Under the pieces are notes generated by a model. The model saw nothing but the letters and a program-made list of their open reading frames with translations. It searched no databases and had not been told where the DNA came from. The position numbers and the translations under genes were made by a program. This document shows, one piece after another, positions 25,223 to 32,887 of a stretch of 35,003 nt of DNA. Position 1 is the stretch's first letter; each line of letters opens with the position of its first letter. Source of the stretch: Candidatus Methylomirabilota bacterium (GTDB lineage: Bacteria > Methylomirabilota > Methylomirabilia > Rokubacteriales > CSP1-6). The stretch covers positions 1 to 35,003 of the forward strand of contig DASYUQ010000051.1 in the NCBI GenBank assembly GCA_036001065.1, written 5' to 3'.

Positions 25223-25995
25223 CAGGCGCCCCCCTTCCCTCCGCGGTCGCGGAAGACCACGACCGCGCCGAGGCCGACCATGACGGCCGCGCCGATGGAC
25301 AGGAGCGAGTCGACCAGGACGTTGCCCTGGGGCAGCTTGGGGTTCTCGGGCAGGCCGTAGAGCGACGGCTTGGCCAGGAGCAGGAAGAAGGCGTTGAGCC
25401 CGCCCACCGGCCCGTTCTGATCCTCGCCGTAGAGCTGGGCGTCCTTAAAGCCCATCCGCTTGAGGTCCTCGACCCGCTTGCGGGCCTTGGCGGCCAGCTC
25501 GTCACGGTACCCGAACCTGATCGACTCCGTCGGGCAGGCCTTGGCGCAGGCGGGGCCGAGGCCGTTGTGGATGCGGTCGTTGCAGAAGGTGCATTTGGTG
25601 GCGGTGCCGGTGTCCTCGTTGTACGCGACCACGCCGAACGGGCACGCCGACACGCAGTACCGGCACCCGTTGCAGATGTCCTGGTTGATGTTGACGGTGC
25701 CGTACTCGGTCCGGTAGATCGCCCCGGTGGGACAGGCTTCCAGGCAACCGGCCTGGGCGCAGTGCTTGCAGACGTCCGACATCATGTGCCAGGTGAGGCC
25801 GCCCTGGCCATCCGTCTGCTCGAAGAACCGGACGAGCCGATAGCTCTTGTCCGTGAAGTGGGGGTGATTCTGGTAGGTCCCCGTCCACTCCGGCTCCTCT
25901 GGCGCGAGCTGGTTCCACTGCTTGCAAGCGACCTGACAGGCGCGGCAGCCGATGCACAGCGAGACGTCCGTGAACATCGCGAGCGTGCGGGCCAT
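25222..25995 (-). CDS. fdhB: formate dehydrogenase iron-sulfur (beta) subunit
   Basis: This four-cluster ferredoxin-type electron-transfer subunit has 257 residues. The cluster motifs are CIGCRACQVAC (residues 14-24), CKHCAQAGCLEAC, CNGCRYCVSAC and CTFC with ACAKAC, each followed by the proline usual for [4Fe-4S] ligands. A C-terminal hydrophobic helix (SLLSIGAAVMVGLGAVVVF) is present, as in FdnH, and would anchor it in the membrane. It sits two bases after the alpha subunit gene and overlaps the NrfD-like subunit gene. It has no signal peptide and is probably exported with FdhA by the Tat route. Confidence 0.95.
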   Translation of the reverse strand: MARTLAMFTDVSLCIGCRACQVACKQWNQLAPEEPEWTGTYQNHPHFTDKSYRLVRFFEQTDGQGGLTWHMMSDVCKHCAQAGCLEACPTGAIYRTEYGTVNINQDICNGCRYCVSACPFGVVAYNEDTGTATKCTFCNDRIHNGLGPACAKACPTESIRFGYRDELAAKARKRVEDLKRMGFKDAQLYGEDQNGPVGGLNAFFLLLAKPSLYGLPENPKLPQGNVLVDSLLSIGAAVMVGLGAVVVFRDRGGKGGA

Positions 25996-25997
25996 GG

Positions 25998-28900
25998 CTA
26001 CGACACCCCCTTCCGGACGTTGCAGAGGAGCGCTTTGGACTCCTGGATGAACGTCGTGGGATCGCCGAGGCTCGCCACCAAGTCGTTGGTGATGTCACCG
26101 CGGGCGGACTTCATGACGCCCTGGTAGCCCCAGTGCCACGGGATGCCGACCTGGTACACCTTCTTGCCGTCGATGATGAAGGGCTTGATGCGCTCGGTGA
26201 CCAGCGCCCGGACCTTGATCTTGGCCCGCGGCGTCTCGACGGTGATCATGTCGCCGTTCTGGATCCCGAGCTGTTTGGCCATCTCCGGCCCGATCTCGGC
26301 GAAGTGGCCGAAGAACAGCTCGGACAGCCACGGCACGTGGCGCGACATACCGGCCGCGTGGTGCTCCGTGAGCCGATAGGTCGTCAGGACGTACGGATAC
26401 TTGTCGGGGGTGCCGAGCTTGTTGAGGTCGCCGATGTCCCAGTACTTGGCCACCGGGTTGTTCTGCACCTTGGAGAGCAGGTTCTTGGTCGGCGACTCGA
26501 ATGGCTCGTAGTGCTCGGGGAACGGGCCGTCCACGACCGAGGCGAAGAATTGCCCGAGGCCGTGCGGGTTCATGATGAACGCGTCGGTGCCGCTGATGCC
26601 CTTGAGCGGGCCATCCTTGGCCCGCGGCGCGTCGGGCGCCAGCGTCGGGCCGAAGTCGGGCACGTCGAGGCCCACCCACTTCTTCTCGTCCTTGCTCCAC
26701 CAGATGAGCTTCTTCTTCTCGCTCCACGGCTTGCCCGAGGGGTCCGCCGAGGCGCGGTTGTAGAGGATGCGCCGGTTGGCCGGCCACACGAAGCCCCAGG
26801 TGTGGGCCAGGTAGTCGCCCTCCTTGGGCTTCTCGCGGCGGAGGGCCAGGTTCTTGCCCTCCTCGGGGTAGATGCCGGTGTAGATCCAGTTCCCGCAGGC
26901 CGTCGAGCCGTCATCTTTCAGGTGGCCGAAGGTCTTGAGCGGCTGCCCCTGCTTGTAGAGCTCCTTGCCGTCCTTCTCCTTGATGTCCTCCGTGGCGTAG
27001 CCGTTGCACTCCTTGAGCACCAGCTCCATGGTGGGCTCCTTCTTCGGGCCCTGGGGCTGGTAGTCCCACACGAGGTCGAGGATGGGCCGGTCCTTCGCGG
27101 CCTTGGAGTCCTTGTAGAGCGCCTTCACGCGGTTGCCCACGTCCACGACGAAGGCGGCGTCCGACCGCGCGTCGTCCGGCGGCTCCACGGCCTTCACATG
27201 CCACTGGGCCAGCCGCATGGTGTTGGTGATGGAGCCGTCCTTCTCGGCGGCCGGGGCGCCAGGGATGAAGAAGACCTCCACCTTGGAGGACTTGGGATCG
27301 ATCCCCGGCTCTTTCCAGACGGCGGCGGTGTCGGTCTCGAAGAGGTCGACGACGACCATCCACTCGAGGTTACGGAGCGCCGCCCGCACCATCTTGGCGT
27401 TCGGGCTATCGACCGCCGGGTTCTGGCCCATGGAGATGAACCCCTTCACGGCGCCCTTCAGCATGCCGATCGTGAAGTGCTGGTGCGAGTAGGCGTCGGC
27501 CTTCTCGCGCTTGGGCATGTAATCGTAGGCGAAGTCATTCTCCTTGGTGGCGGCCGGTCCCCACCAGGCCTTGAGCAGGCTCACGACGAACTTCGGGTTG
27601 TTGACCCAATAGCCCCCCTTCGGCGTCGTCTTCTCCAGGTAATCCGTGAAGGTCGGATGCGCCGCCTGGAGCGGCATCGGCGGGTAGCCGGGGAGCATGT
27701 GATAGAGGGTGCCGAAGTCCGTGGCCCCCTGGACGTTGGAGTGGCCGCGAAGGGCCACCACGCCGCCGCCCGGCCGACCCACGTTGCCGAGGACCAGCTG
27801 CAGCATGCAGAGGGCCCGGATCTGCTGGACGCCGTTGGTGGACTGGTTCAGCTGGAGCGCGTAGGATGCCGTGGCGGTCTTGTCACGCCCCGACGCCGAG
27901 CAGTAGGTCTCCGCCACCTTGAGGAAAAGATCCTTGGGGATCCCGCACACCCTTTCCACCATCTCCGGCGTGTAGCGGGAATAGTGGCGGCGCAGGCGTT
28001 GCCACACGGCGTTGGGATCGCGCAGCGTGGGATCCTTTTTCGGATAGCCATCGGCGTCGAGCTGGAACTTCCAGGTCGACTGGTCGTAGCTCCGCTTCTG
28101 CGCGTCAAAGCCGCTGAACACCCCGTCGAGGTCGGTCGCGGTCTTGAAGCTCGGATCGAGCAGCAGGGGCGCGTTGGTGTAGGCGACGACGTAGTCGTGG
28201 AAGTACTTCTTGTTCTCGATGGCGTAGCGGATGAGCCCGCCGAAGAACACAATGTTGGTCCCGGAGCGGATGGGCACCCAGATGTCCGCGGTGGCCGAGG
28301 TGCGCGTGAAGCGGGGATCGACGTGGATGATCTTGGCCCCGCGTTCCTTGGCCTTCATCACCCACTTGTAGCTGACCGGATGGCACTCGGCCCAGTTGGA
28401 GGTGGGCATGATCACGTCGGCGTTCAGGACGTCGATGAGGTTCGTCGTCATGGCGCCGCGGCCGAAGGTGGCGCCCAGCGCCGGCACCGTGGCCGAGTGG
28501 CACAGGCGCGCCGAGTTCTCGAGGTTGACGAGGCCCAGGCCCCGGGAGAGCTTGGCGATGAGGTAGTTCTCCTCGTTGTCGAGCACCGAGGAGCCGAGCC
28601 AGGCGACCCCCTCGCAGCGGTTGACCGTGATCTCCTTGTCGCCCGCCTTGGCCTTCTGGACGAACGTCTCGTCGCGCGATTTCCGGACCCGCTGGGCGAT
28701 CTGCTCCATCATCCAGTCCAGCGGTTTCTCCTCCCAGCGGTCGCTCCCCGGCGCGCGATACAGGCACTTCGTGATGCGCCGCTCGTTCATCGACACCTGG
28801 TAGGTGGACGAGCCCTTCGGGCAGAGCGCTCCCTCGGTATGCGGCGCGTCCGGATCCCCCTCGATGTCGATGATCTTGTTGTCCTTCACGTAGATCAGCT

Positions 28901-29072
28901 GCGCGCAGCCCACCGCGCAGTACGGACAGACGCCCGGGAAGACCTTGGCTTCCTTGATCCGGATCGAGGTGGCGGCGGCTTCCACCGGGGTCAGATCGAT
29001 GCCCTTGGTGGCGACGACCACCCCGGCGGCGCCGGCGCCAAATTTCAAGAATCCGCGTCGCGAGAGACTCAT
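25998..29072 (-). CDS. fdhA: formate dehydrogenase catalytic (alpha) subunit, cysteine form, Tat-exported
   Basis: This molybdenum (or tungsten) enzyme oxidises formate to CO2. The 1024-residue protein starts with a Tat signal (SRRGFLKFGAGAAG, residues 4-17). Its [4Fe-4S] ligands are Cys49, Cys52, Cys56 and Cys84 (CPYCAVGC...GALCPKG). The metal ligand is Cys191, next to His192, in SARLCHSATV; E. coli FdnG has selenocysteine at the matching place. LGATFGRGAMTTNLID and PTSNWAECHP are shared with FdnG/FdoG, and the C-terminal cofactor domain contains TYRLTEHHAAGM. The length matches FdnG (about 1015). The site faces the periplasm if Tat export occurs. Confidence 0.96.
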   Translation of the reverse strand: MSLSRRGFLKFGAGAAGVVVATKGIDLTPVEAAATSIRIKEAKVFPGVCPYCAVGCAQLIYVKDNKIIDIEGDPDAPHTEGALCPKGSSTYQVSMNERRITKCLYRAPGSDRWEEKPLDWMMEQIAQRVRKSRDETFVQKAKAGDKEITVNRCEGVAWLGSSVLDNEENYLIAKLSRGLGLVNLENSARLCHSATVPALGATFGRGAMTTNLIDVLNADVIMPTSNWAECHPVSYKWVMKAKERGAKIIHVDPRFTRTSATADIWVPIRSGTNIVFFGGLIRYAIENKKYFHDYVVAYTNAPLLLDPSFKTATDLDGVFSGFDAQKRSYDQSTWKFQLDADGYPKKDPTLRDPNAVWQRLRRHYSRYTPEMVERVCGIPKDLFLKVAETYCSASGRDKTATASYALQLNQSTNGVQQIRALCMLQLVLGNVGRPGGGVVALRGHSNVQGATDFGTLYHMLPGYPPMPLQAAHPTFTDYLEKTTPKGGYWVNNPKFVVSLLKAWWGPAATKENDFAYDYMPKREKADAYSHQHFTIGMLKGAVKGFISMGQNPAVDSPNAKMVRAALRNLEWMVVVDLFETDTAAVWKEPGIDPKSSKVEVFFIPGAPAAEKDGSITNTMRLAQWHVKAVEPPDDARSDAAFVVDVGNRVKALYKDSKAAKDRPILDLVWDYQPQGPKKEPTMELVLKECNGYATEDIKEKDGKELYKQGQPLKTFGHLKDDGSTACGNWIYTGIYPEEGKNLALRREKPKEGDYLAHTWGFVWPANRRILYNRASADPSGKPWSEKKKLIWWSKDEKKWVGLDVPDFGPTLAPDAPRAKDGPLKGISGTDAFIMNPHGLGQFFASVVDGPFPEHYEPFESPTKNLLSKVQNNPVAKYWDIGDLNKLGTPDKYPYVLTTYRLTEHHAAGMSRHVPWLSELFFGHFAEIGPEMAKQLGIQNGDMITVETPRAKIKVRALVTERIKPFIIDGKKVYQVGIPWHWGYQGVMKSARGDITNDLVASLGDPTTFIQESKALLCNVRKGVS

Positions 29073-29154
29073 AGCGACACCCCTCTTGTGTCAGACTTGG
29101 TTCGCAGACAGGCCTCGCCGTCCCTGCAGGCGTGGTCGCGCCATGGGCGGTACG

Positions 29155-29430
29155 TCAGATCTCCGGGCTGGCGATCTCTTCCCAGACACGACGCACCACG
29201 ACGATCTTCTCGGGGCGACCCCCCGCGGGCTCGACCTTGACGATGTCTCCGGGGTTCAGGGCTTCGAGTCCGGACTTCCCTTCGTCGCTGAGGACGACGG
29301 TCTGCTCGCTGCAACTCAACTCGGTGCAGACATCGGCCGCGCCCCTGACGCGCAGGCGACCCTTCGACGCGTCCACGTCAACGACCGTAAGGCGGGTCTG
29401 CTGCAGGCGCTCGGTGAGGCTCTGCGTCAT
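29155..29430 (-). CDS. conserved-looking small protein of the formate dehydrogenase locus, function unknown
   Basis: This 91-residue protein has its ATG preceded by GGAGG at seven bases, which decides the start (MTQSLTERLQQTRLTVVDVD). The C-terminal two thirds look beta-rich: GRLRVRGAADVCTELSCSEQ, ALNPGDIVKVEPAGG and KIVVVRRVWEEI, like a small beta-barrel. Two cysteines (CTELSC) are spaced by four residues. It has no signal peptide or membrane segment. It is the first gene behind the formate dehydrogenase promoter and precedes fdhA by 82 bases, so a link to assembly or regulation of the enzyme is likely. I do not recognise the family. Confidence 0.75.
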   Translation of the reverse strand: MTQSLTERLQQTRLTVVDVDASKGRLRVRGAADVCTELSCSEQTVVLSDEGKSGLEALNPGDIVKVEPAGGRPEKIVVVRRVWEEIASPEI

Positions 29431-29482
29431 CGCGGATCCTCCGAAGGACGTGAGAAGTCGGGCATTCGATCTAGTTGGCGGC

Positions 29483-29511
29483 ATCGTAATTTGGTCAGAC
29501 CAGACTGTCAA
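29483..29511 (-). promoter_or_regulatory. strong sigma-70-type promoter of the formate dehydrogenase operon
   Basis: On the minus strand a perfect -35 box TTGACA (29506-29511) and the -10 box TACGAT (29483-29488) are exactly 17 bases apart. This is close to the consensus and stands out in such a GC-rich genome. The predicted start is near 29476, giving a leader of about 45 bases before the GGAGG of the 91-residue gene. An 11-base palindrome fills the centre of the spacer. Confidence 0.75.
29492..29502. promoter_or_regulatory. operator-like palindrome inside the formate dehydrogenase promoter
   Basis: TGGTCTGACCA is a perfect palindrome around one central base, located between the -35 and -10 boxes. 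It fits the TnGTnnnACnA pattern bound by FadR-subfamily GntR regulators; E. coli FadR itself binds TGGTCnGACCA-like sites. A repressor bound here would block RNA polymerase. No GntR gene lies in the window, so the cognate regulator is unknown. Confidence 0.5.
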
Positions 29512-29550
29512 GCGCGCTGCGTCAGGCAATTCGCCTGGCTTGCCGCAGCT

Positions 29551-29904
29551 TCACAAGCACCTGCCGGTCCCGGGACCGCCCTCCGTCGAGCATGCTGGGG
29601 GGGCGTCCGGCGCGCGATCCTGGACCGCGTAGAGGGCCAGGCGGGCATCCAGGAGCTGGCGCGCCTCGTCGATGCGGCCCGCCTGAACCGACTCGATGAT
29701 GCGGGCGTAGCTGGCGCGATCCACCAGGGGGCCGTTGACGAGCGGATTGTAGAGACGACTCAGCTCGAGGAGGACGGGCTTCAGCCGCTCGAGATCGTCG
29801 AGGCTCGCCTCCGCCCGCTGGAAGAGCTCGAGCCCGGTGTCCTGGCGCTTCATCCGGCGCCAGTGCTTGCGCGCCTCCACCTCGTCCGGCGTCGGCTCAG
29901 CCAT
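29551..29904 (-). CDS. hypothetical protein downstream of fdhD
   Basis: This 117-residue protein has an ATG overlapping the end of fdhD by eight bases, which suggests coupled translation. It appears almost wholly helical: EARKHWRRMKRQDTGLELF, ASLDDLERLKPVLLELSRLY and ARIIESVQAGRIDEARQLLD. The last looks like half a TPR-type helix pair. The tail (about residues 97-117) is Pro/Gly-rich and contains two cysteines. No signal peptide, membrane segment or cofactor motif is seen. It sits between fdhD and the formate dehydrogenase promoter, so an accessory role is possible, but I do not recognise the family. Confidence 0.7.
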   Translation of the reverse strand: MAEPTPDEVEARKHWRRMKRQDTGLELFQRAEASLDDLERLKPVLLELSRLYNPLVNGPLVDRASYARIIESVQAGRIDEARQLLDARLALYAVQDRAPDAPPACSTEGGPGTGRCL

Positions 29905-30670
29905 GGGACACGCCCGCCGGCTCGGAGAGCAGGAGGCCGTCGCCGGCGTAGAGGTTGAGGCCGTCCGAGCGCACGTACCCGCAGACCGTGATGTTGAGCT
30001 GCTCGGCCAGAGCCACCGCCATCTCCGTCGGTGACGTCCGCGACGCGACGATCGGCACGCCCATCCGCGCGGCCTTGAGGAGCATTTCGGACGACACGCG
30101 CCCCGTCGACAAGAGGATCCGGTCTGGCGTGGGAATCCCGCGCAGCAGCGCTTCGCCCTTCACCTTGTCGACCGCGTTGTGACGCCCGACGTCCTCGGCG
30201 ACGATCAGCAGCTGCTCGCCGTCGGCGAGGGCGGCGCCGTGGATGCCGCGCGAAGTCTTGTAGTGGGCCGCGGCCGCGAAGAGATCCTTCATCCGGGCGC
30301 TGAGCTGCTCCGGGCGCACCTTGAGCGACGAGGCCAGGCGCGGGAACAGACGGTGATCGATCCGGAAGGTGATCCCGCCGCCGCAGCCGGAGGTGAGAAT
30401 CCGCTCCGAGGGCAGGGTGACCGGATGGGTCAGCGTCGCGTCCACGCGACCGTCGACCGCGGAAACCTCCAGGCGGGCGATCTCTTCGGGATCCGCGATG
30501 ACCTTCTCCATCCACAGGTAGCCGACGACCAGCGCCTCTATCTTCATCGGTGAGCACAGCAGCGTGAGGAAGCGCTCGCCGTTGACGTACATGGTCAGCG
30601 GAAGCTCCCGCACGACCTCGCCGCTGACCTCCTCGGCCCGGTCACCGCGGACTCTGAAGTACGTTCGCAT
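29897..30670 (-). CDS. fdhD: formate dehydrogenase accessory sulfurtransferase FdhD
   Basis: FdhD transfers sulfur from a cysteine desulfurase to the molybdenum cofactor of formate dehydrogenase, which is essential for its activity. I choose the ATG at 30670, with GAGG five bases upstream, giving 257 residues starting MRTYFRVRGDRAEE. The frame continues upstream into the palindromic repeat, and that part is not family-like. Conserved segments are LPLTMYVNGERFLTLLCSP, EALVVGYLWMEKVI, ILTSGCGGGITF, VAEDVGRHNAVDKVKG, LLSTGRVSSEML and ASRTSPTEMAVALA. The active loop holds one cysteine (SGCGGG) where E. coli has a CXXC pair. It lies near the enzyme genes, as is common. Confidence 0.95.
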   Translation of the reverse strand: MRTYFRVRGDRAEEVSGEVVRELPLTMYVNGERFLTLLCSPMKIEALVVGYLWMEKVIADPEEIARLEVSAVDGRVDATLTHPVTLPSERILTSGCGGGITFRIDHRLFPRLASSLKVRPEQLSARMKDLFAAAAHYKTSRGIHGAALADGEQLLIVAEDVGRHNAVDKVKGEALLRGIPTPDRILLSTGRVSSEMLLKAARMGVPIVASRTSPTEMAVALAEQLNITVCGYVRSDGLNLYAGDGLLLSEPAGVSHG

Positions 30671-30697
30671 CTCCGCCTCGCATTCTAGCAGCTTCCA

Positions 30698-30779
30698 TCG
30701 GAGGGGGCCTCGACGGCCCCCTCCGACACCTCCTCCAGGAAGGGGAAAACGTTGCGCCGGCAAAGCCGGCGCTCGAACC
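30698..30779. repeat. composite palindromic repeat, copy D (truA-fdhD gap)
   Basis: On the gene strand the order is a 19-base hairpin (30754-30772, arms GCGCCGGC/GCCGGCGC), a spacer containing CTGGAGGAGG, and a 29-base hairpin (30698-30726) with TCGGAGGGGGC/GCCCCCTCCGA arms. This is the same layout as the copy at 8718-8811. The element fills almost the whole gap from the truA stop to the fdhD ribosome site. Confidence 0.88.
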
Positions 30780-31505
30780 CTACTTGCGGGGGTAAAGGAC
30801 ACGCAGCAAGGTGAGGCCGTGCGCCGGCGCCGTCGGGCCCGCCCGGGTCCGGTCGCGCGACCTGAGAACCTCCCCGAGCCACGCGGGTTCGCGCGACCCG
30901 CGCCCGACTGCCACCAGGCTCCCGACGATGGTGCGCACCATGTGGTGCAGATAGCGGTCCGCCGAGACCAGGATCGCCAGGCGATGCCTGCGGCGCAGCA
31001 CGTGCAGGGCGCGGACGTCGCACAACGCCGGCGCGTCGCGGCCGGCCGCGGCGCAAAAGGCGCTGAAGTCGTGCCGGCCCCGCAGGCCCATCAGCGCTTG
31101 CCGCATCGCGCCGGCATCGAGCGTCCGGACGACGTGCCAGGCGTATCGCCGGAGCAGCGGGTTCGCGACCGGTCCGTTGTCGATGAGGTAGGCGTAGCGT
31201 TTGCCGATGGCGGCGCGCCGCGCCTGGAAGCCGGCGTCCGCCTCGGCGACCCCGGTGATACGGATGTCCGGGGGCAGCTCGGCGTTGAGCGCGCCCATGA
31301 CGGCCGCCGGCGATAGCGCCGCCTCCGTCGTCAGCGAGGCGACCTGGCGCAGCGCGTGGACGCCGGCGTCGGTGCGGCTGGCGCCGGTGACGCGCGTGGC
31401 CGGCCCCAGGAGCTTCCGCGCCGCCGCGACGAGGAGCCCCTGCACGGTGGGCAGCGTGGGCTGGAACTGCCACCCCGCGTAGGCGGTGCCGTCATACGAC
31501 AGCAC
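30780..31505 (-). CDS. truA: tRNA pseudouridine synthase A
   Basis: TruA makes pseudouridine at positions 38-40 of tRNA anticodon arms. The protein has 241 residues. The catalytic Asp46 lies in TGASRTDAGVHALRQVAS. YDGTAYAGWQFQP near the N-terminus and RRYAWHVVRTLDAGAM, GRHDFSAFCAA and DRYLHHMVRTIVGSLVAVGRG in the second half are typical. The GTG at 31505 gives a very short lead (VLSYDG), a few residues less than most TruA proteins. Upstream an in-frame TAA at 31542-31544 limits any extension, and no other standard start exists between, so this start is the best available. Confidence 0.93.
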   Translation of the reverse strand: MLSYDGTAYAGWQFQPTLPTVQGLLVAAARKLLGPATRVTGASRTDAGVHALRQVASLTTEAALSPAAVMGALNAELPPDIRITGVAEADAGFQARRAAIGKRYAYLIDNGPVANPLLRRYAWHVVRTLDAGAMRQALMGLRGRHDFSAFCAAAGRDAPALCDVRALHVLRRRHRLAILVSADRYLHHMVRTIVGSLVAVGRGSREPAWLGEVLRSRDRTRAGPTAPAHGLTLLRVLYPRK

Positions 31506-31541
31506 CAGACGGAGGACGCGTGCCGGCGGCGTGATGCGGAC

Positions 31542-31868
31542 TTAGCGGCGCCGGGACGCCCCGGGCGGCACCAGCGCCAGCCAGACGAGCGCGACCAGGA
31601 GGAAGAGGAAGACGTTGACGATCAGGTGCGTGGACACGTGGGCCAGACCGACCATGCGCCCTTTCTCGTCGAGCCAGCTCTGCCGGGCGAAGTCCTTCGG
31701 CTCGTAGTCGTGGGGATCGTAGCCGCCGATCGCACCGACGAACCGGGCGACACTGGGAACCACGGCGTAGGCCACGACGACGATCGTCAGGACGACCGCG
31801 ATGTGAAAGCGGGTGTGATATCCGAAGTGCCGGTGGTAGTACCGCCTGAGGCCGATGGGCTTCCCCAC
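31542..31868 (-). CDS. small two-helix membrane protein, function unknown
   Basis: This 108-residue protein starts at a GTG preceded by a GGGGAGGGG stretch, eleven bases after the asd stop. The N-terminus is basic and rich in His and Tyr (MGKPIGLRRYYHRHFGYHTR). A first membrane helix (FHIAVVLTIVVVAYAVVPSVA, about 21-41) is followed by a hydrophilic loop with GGYDPHDYEPKDFARQSW. A second helix (LIVNVFLFLLVALVWLALV, about 82-100) and a short basic tail close the protein. I do not recognise a family. It shares its transcript with asd and truA, neither of which suggests a membrane partner. The clustered histidines could bind metal or heme, but no standard motif is visible. Confidence 0.7.
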   Translation of the reverse strand: MGKPIGLRRYYHRHFGYHTRFHIAVVLTIVVVAYAVVPSVARFVGAIGGYDPHDYEPKDFARQSWLDEKGRMVGLAHVSTHLIVNVFLFLLVALVWLALVPPGASRRR

Positions 31869-31879
31869 CCCCTCCCCGG

Positions 31880-32887
31880 TTACGTGCGCAGCAGCAGCTC
31901 CGCGATCTGCACCGCGTTCGTCGCTGCGCCCTTGCGCAGCTGGTCACCGACCACCCAGAAGACCAGGCCGCGCGGGTGCGAGAGATCCTCGCGGATGCGG
32001 CCGACGTAGCAGTCGTCCTGCCCTTCGACCAGGATGGGCATCGGGTACCGGTGCGCGGCCGGCTCGTCCCAGAGCTTGAGCCCCGGGAACCGCGCGAACA
32101 GCTCCCGCGCCCGCTCGGCGGTGATCTTGGCCTCCGTCTCCACGTTCACGGCAACGGAATGACAGGTGAACACGGGCACCCGCACGGTCGTCGGCGAGAT
32201 CTGCAGATCCGGCAGCGCCAGAATCTTCCGCGCCTCGTTGACCAGCTTCATCTCCTCGCCCGTGTAGCCGTCGGGGCCGAACCGGTCGATGTGCGGGATG
32301 AGGTTGAACGCCAGCTGGTGCGGGAAGTGCTGCGGCACGATCGGTTCGCCCCGAGCCCAGGCGAGCGTCTGCTGGCGGAGGTCCTCGATGCCGCTGACGC
32401 CGGCGCCCGACGCCGCCTGGAAGCTCGTCGCCACCACCCGGCGCAGCCGGCCGGCGTCGTGGAGCGGCTTGAGCGGCATCACCGTGACGATCGTCGTGCA
32501 GTTGGGAACGGCCAGGATCCCCTGGTGCGTCTTGGCGACGTGACCGTTGATCTCGGGCACGACCAGCGGCACCTGCGGGTCCATCCGGAAGGCGCTCGAC
32601 TTGTCGATGACCACGGCCCCCGCCCGGCGAATCATCGGCACGAACTCCTTCGACTGCGCCGACCCCGCCGAGCAGAACACGATGTCCAGACCCCTGAAGG
32701 CGGGGGCCTCGACCCGCTGGACTGTGACGGGCTCGCCCCGGAAGGTGACCGTCTTGCCCACCGACCGCGCGGAGGCGAAGCAGCGGAGCTCGCGGATCGG
32801 GAACTTCCGCTCCTCCAGGACGCGGAGCGTCGTCTGCCCCGCCGCGCCGGTGGCGCCGATCACCGCGACCGCCACACCCGCTGCCAT
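31880..32887 (-). CDS. asd: aspartate-semialdehyde dehydrogenase
   Basis: Asd reduces aspartyl phosphate to aspartate semialdehyde with NADPH, at the branch to lysine, threonine and methionine (and diaminopimelate for the cell wall). The protein has 335 residues. The nucleotide-binding loop is VIGATGAAGQTTLRVLEER (residues 9-27), FCSAGSAQSKEF follows, and the catalytic Cys130 sits in AVPNCTTIVTVMPL. SFQAASGAGVSGIEDL and RVPVFTCHSVAVNVE with the late catalytic histidine are typical. The ATG overlaps the leuB stop by one base (TGATG). The leuB-asd pairing is common. Identification is firm. Confidence 0.97.
   Translation of the reverse strand: MAAGVAVAVIGATGAAGQTTLRVLEERKFPIRELRCFASARSVGKTVTFRGEPVTVQRVEAPAFRGLDIVFCSAGSAQSKEFVPMIRRAGAVVIDKSSAFRMDPQVPLVVPEINGHVAKTHQGILAVPNCTTIVTVMPLKPLHDAGRLRRVVATSFQAASGAGVSGIEDLRQQTLAWARGEPIVPQHFPHQLAFNLIPHIDRFGPDGYTGEEMKLVNEARKILALPDLQISPTTVRVPVFTCHSVAVNVETEAKITAERARELFARFPGLKLWDEPAAHRYPMPILVEGQDDCYVGRIREDLSHPRGLVFWVVGDQLRKGAATNAVQIAELLLRT

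Noticed and set aside
26133-29240. A 1035-codon open frame on the plus strand opposite fdhA.
   Set aside because: It mirrors the GC-biased third positions of fdhA, has no recognisable motif and an odd Leu/Arg/His/Gly composition. It is an antisense shadow.
29512-29550. A terminator before the formate dehydrogenase promoter (CAGGC...GCCTG).
   Set aside because: The stem has only five base pairs and no U-run follows.
30671-30802. A 44-residue N-terminal extension of FdhD.
   Set aside because: It is encoded by the palindromic repeat and the truA end, is Gly/Pro/Arg-rich and unlike FdhD. The ATG at 30670 has its own ribosome site.
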